Shown here piece after piece: positions 5,603 to 5,836 of a DNA stretch of 5,836 nt. This DNA is from Eubacteriales bacterium (GTDB lineage: Bacteria; Bacillota; Clostridia; Oscillospirales; CAG-272). A model generated the notes under the pieces. That model did not search any database, was not told the DNA's origin, and worked only from the letters and a program-made list of their open reading frames with translations. The stretch's first letter is position 1. Every line of letters begins with the position of its first letter. Location of the stretch: assembly GCA_028709565.1 (NCBI GenBank), contig JAQVWU010000205.1, positions 1-5,836 on the forward strand. The letters are read 5' to 3'. A program made the position numbers and the translations under genes.

Positions 5603-5836
5603 ATGAAAAGACCGAATAGACCGGAGAAACCGAATATTCTGTTTGCTCTGGCCGATGACGCCTCTCATTTCGGCGTTTACGGATATAAGTTTGTCAACAC
5701 CCCGAATATAGACAAAATTGCCGCCGAAGGCATCAAATTCAACAACGCTTTTACCTGCAATCCGAAATGCGCCCCTTCCCGGGCGTGCATACTTACCGGC
5801 AGGTACAGCTGGCAGCTGGAGGACGCGTGCAACCAC
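5603..5836 (+). CDS. Type I sulfatase, N-terminal part (runs off the window)
   Basis: The first 78 codons of a formylglycine-dependent sulfatase. Visible are the opening strand PNILFALADD (10-19), whose Asp pair (D18, D19) usually binds the active-site calcium, TPNIDKIAAEG (33-43), and the sulfatase signature C56-A-P-S-R60 followed by ILTGR (63-67). C56 would be converted to formylglycine; in an anaerobe this needs a radical-SAM maturase (anSME), which is not in the window. There is no signal peptide; the protein begins MKRPNRPEKPN and goes straight into the first strand, pointing to a cytoplasmic enzyme. AAAGGA at 5591-5596 lies six bases before the ATG. The gap to the fucosidase is 17 bases, so they are co-transcribed. 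The substrate subfamily cannot be fixed from this fragment; sulfated fucose, hexose or hexosamine are all possible. Confidence 0.92.
   Translation, partial: MKRPNRPEKPNILFALADDASHFGVYGYKFVNTPNIDKIAAEGIKFNNAFTCNPKCAPSRACILTGRYSWQLEDACNH

Overview
This window looks like chromosomal DNA from a Gram-positive, probably anaerobic gut-type bacterium of the Bacillota (Clostridia, possibly an Oscillospirales-like lineage). That placement is an inference. It rests on strong GGAGG-type ribosome binding sites, near-consensus vegetative promoters, a tRNA gene with an encoded CCA end, and two secreted proteins with sortase-type cell-wall sorting tails. No species-level assignment is possible from what is here.

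Layout. Bases 1-408 are a stable-RNA block: a possible tRNA 3' end (1-9), two tandem 5S rRNA genes (10-125 and 179-294), tRNA-Asn(GTT) (300-375) and a Rho-independent terminator (382-408). The rest is a carbohydrate-degradation locus, all on the + strand. It holds a cytoplasmic GH39-type glycosidase (503-1867), two overlapping genes for secreted CBM9/DOMON-like proteins with wall-anchor-like tails (1980-3017 and 3014-3964), a terminator (3987-4020), a cytoplasmic GH29 alpha-L-fucosidase (4122-5585), and the first 78 codons of a type I sulfatase (5603 to the window end).

Transcription. Three promoters are readable: upstream of GH39 (433-461), of the CBM9-like pair (1887-1915) and of GH29-sulfatase (4043-4071). 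Each has a perfect TTGACA -35 box and exactly 17 bp before a good -10 box. The first two carry palindromes in the spacer or across the -10 box, which could be operators. This suggests three short transcription units: GH39 alone (with no clear terminator, so read-through is possible), the surface-protein pair, and fucosidase-sulfatase.

How the genes may work together (inference). The two wall-associated proteins would bind a glycan at the cell surface. The three enzymes lack signal peptides and would dismantle imported oligosaccharides inside the cell by removing fucose, sulfate and a beta-xyloside- or uronide-like unit. The likely target is a sulfated, fucosylated glycan such as mucin O-glycan or an algal or animal polysaccharide. 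No transporter, regulator, sortase or sulfatase-maturing enzyme is in the window. The most unusual observations are the 5S pair, whose terminal helices have diverged by compensatory changes while the core stays almost identical, and the paired catalytic-domain-free surface proteins, one with an odd C-terminal extension.
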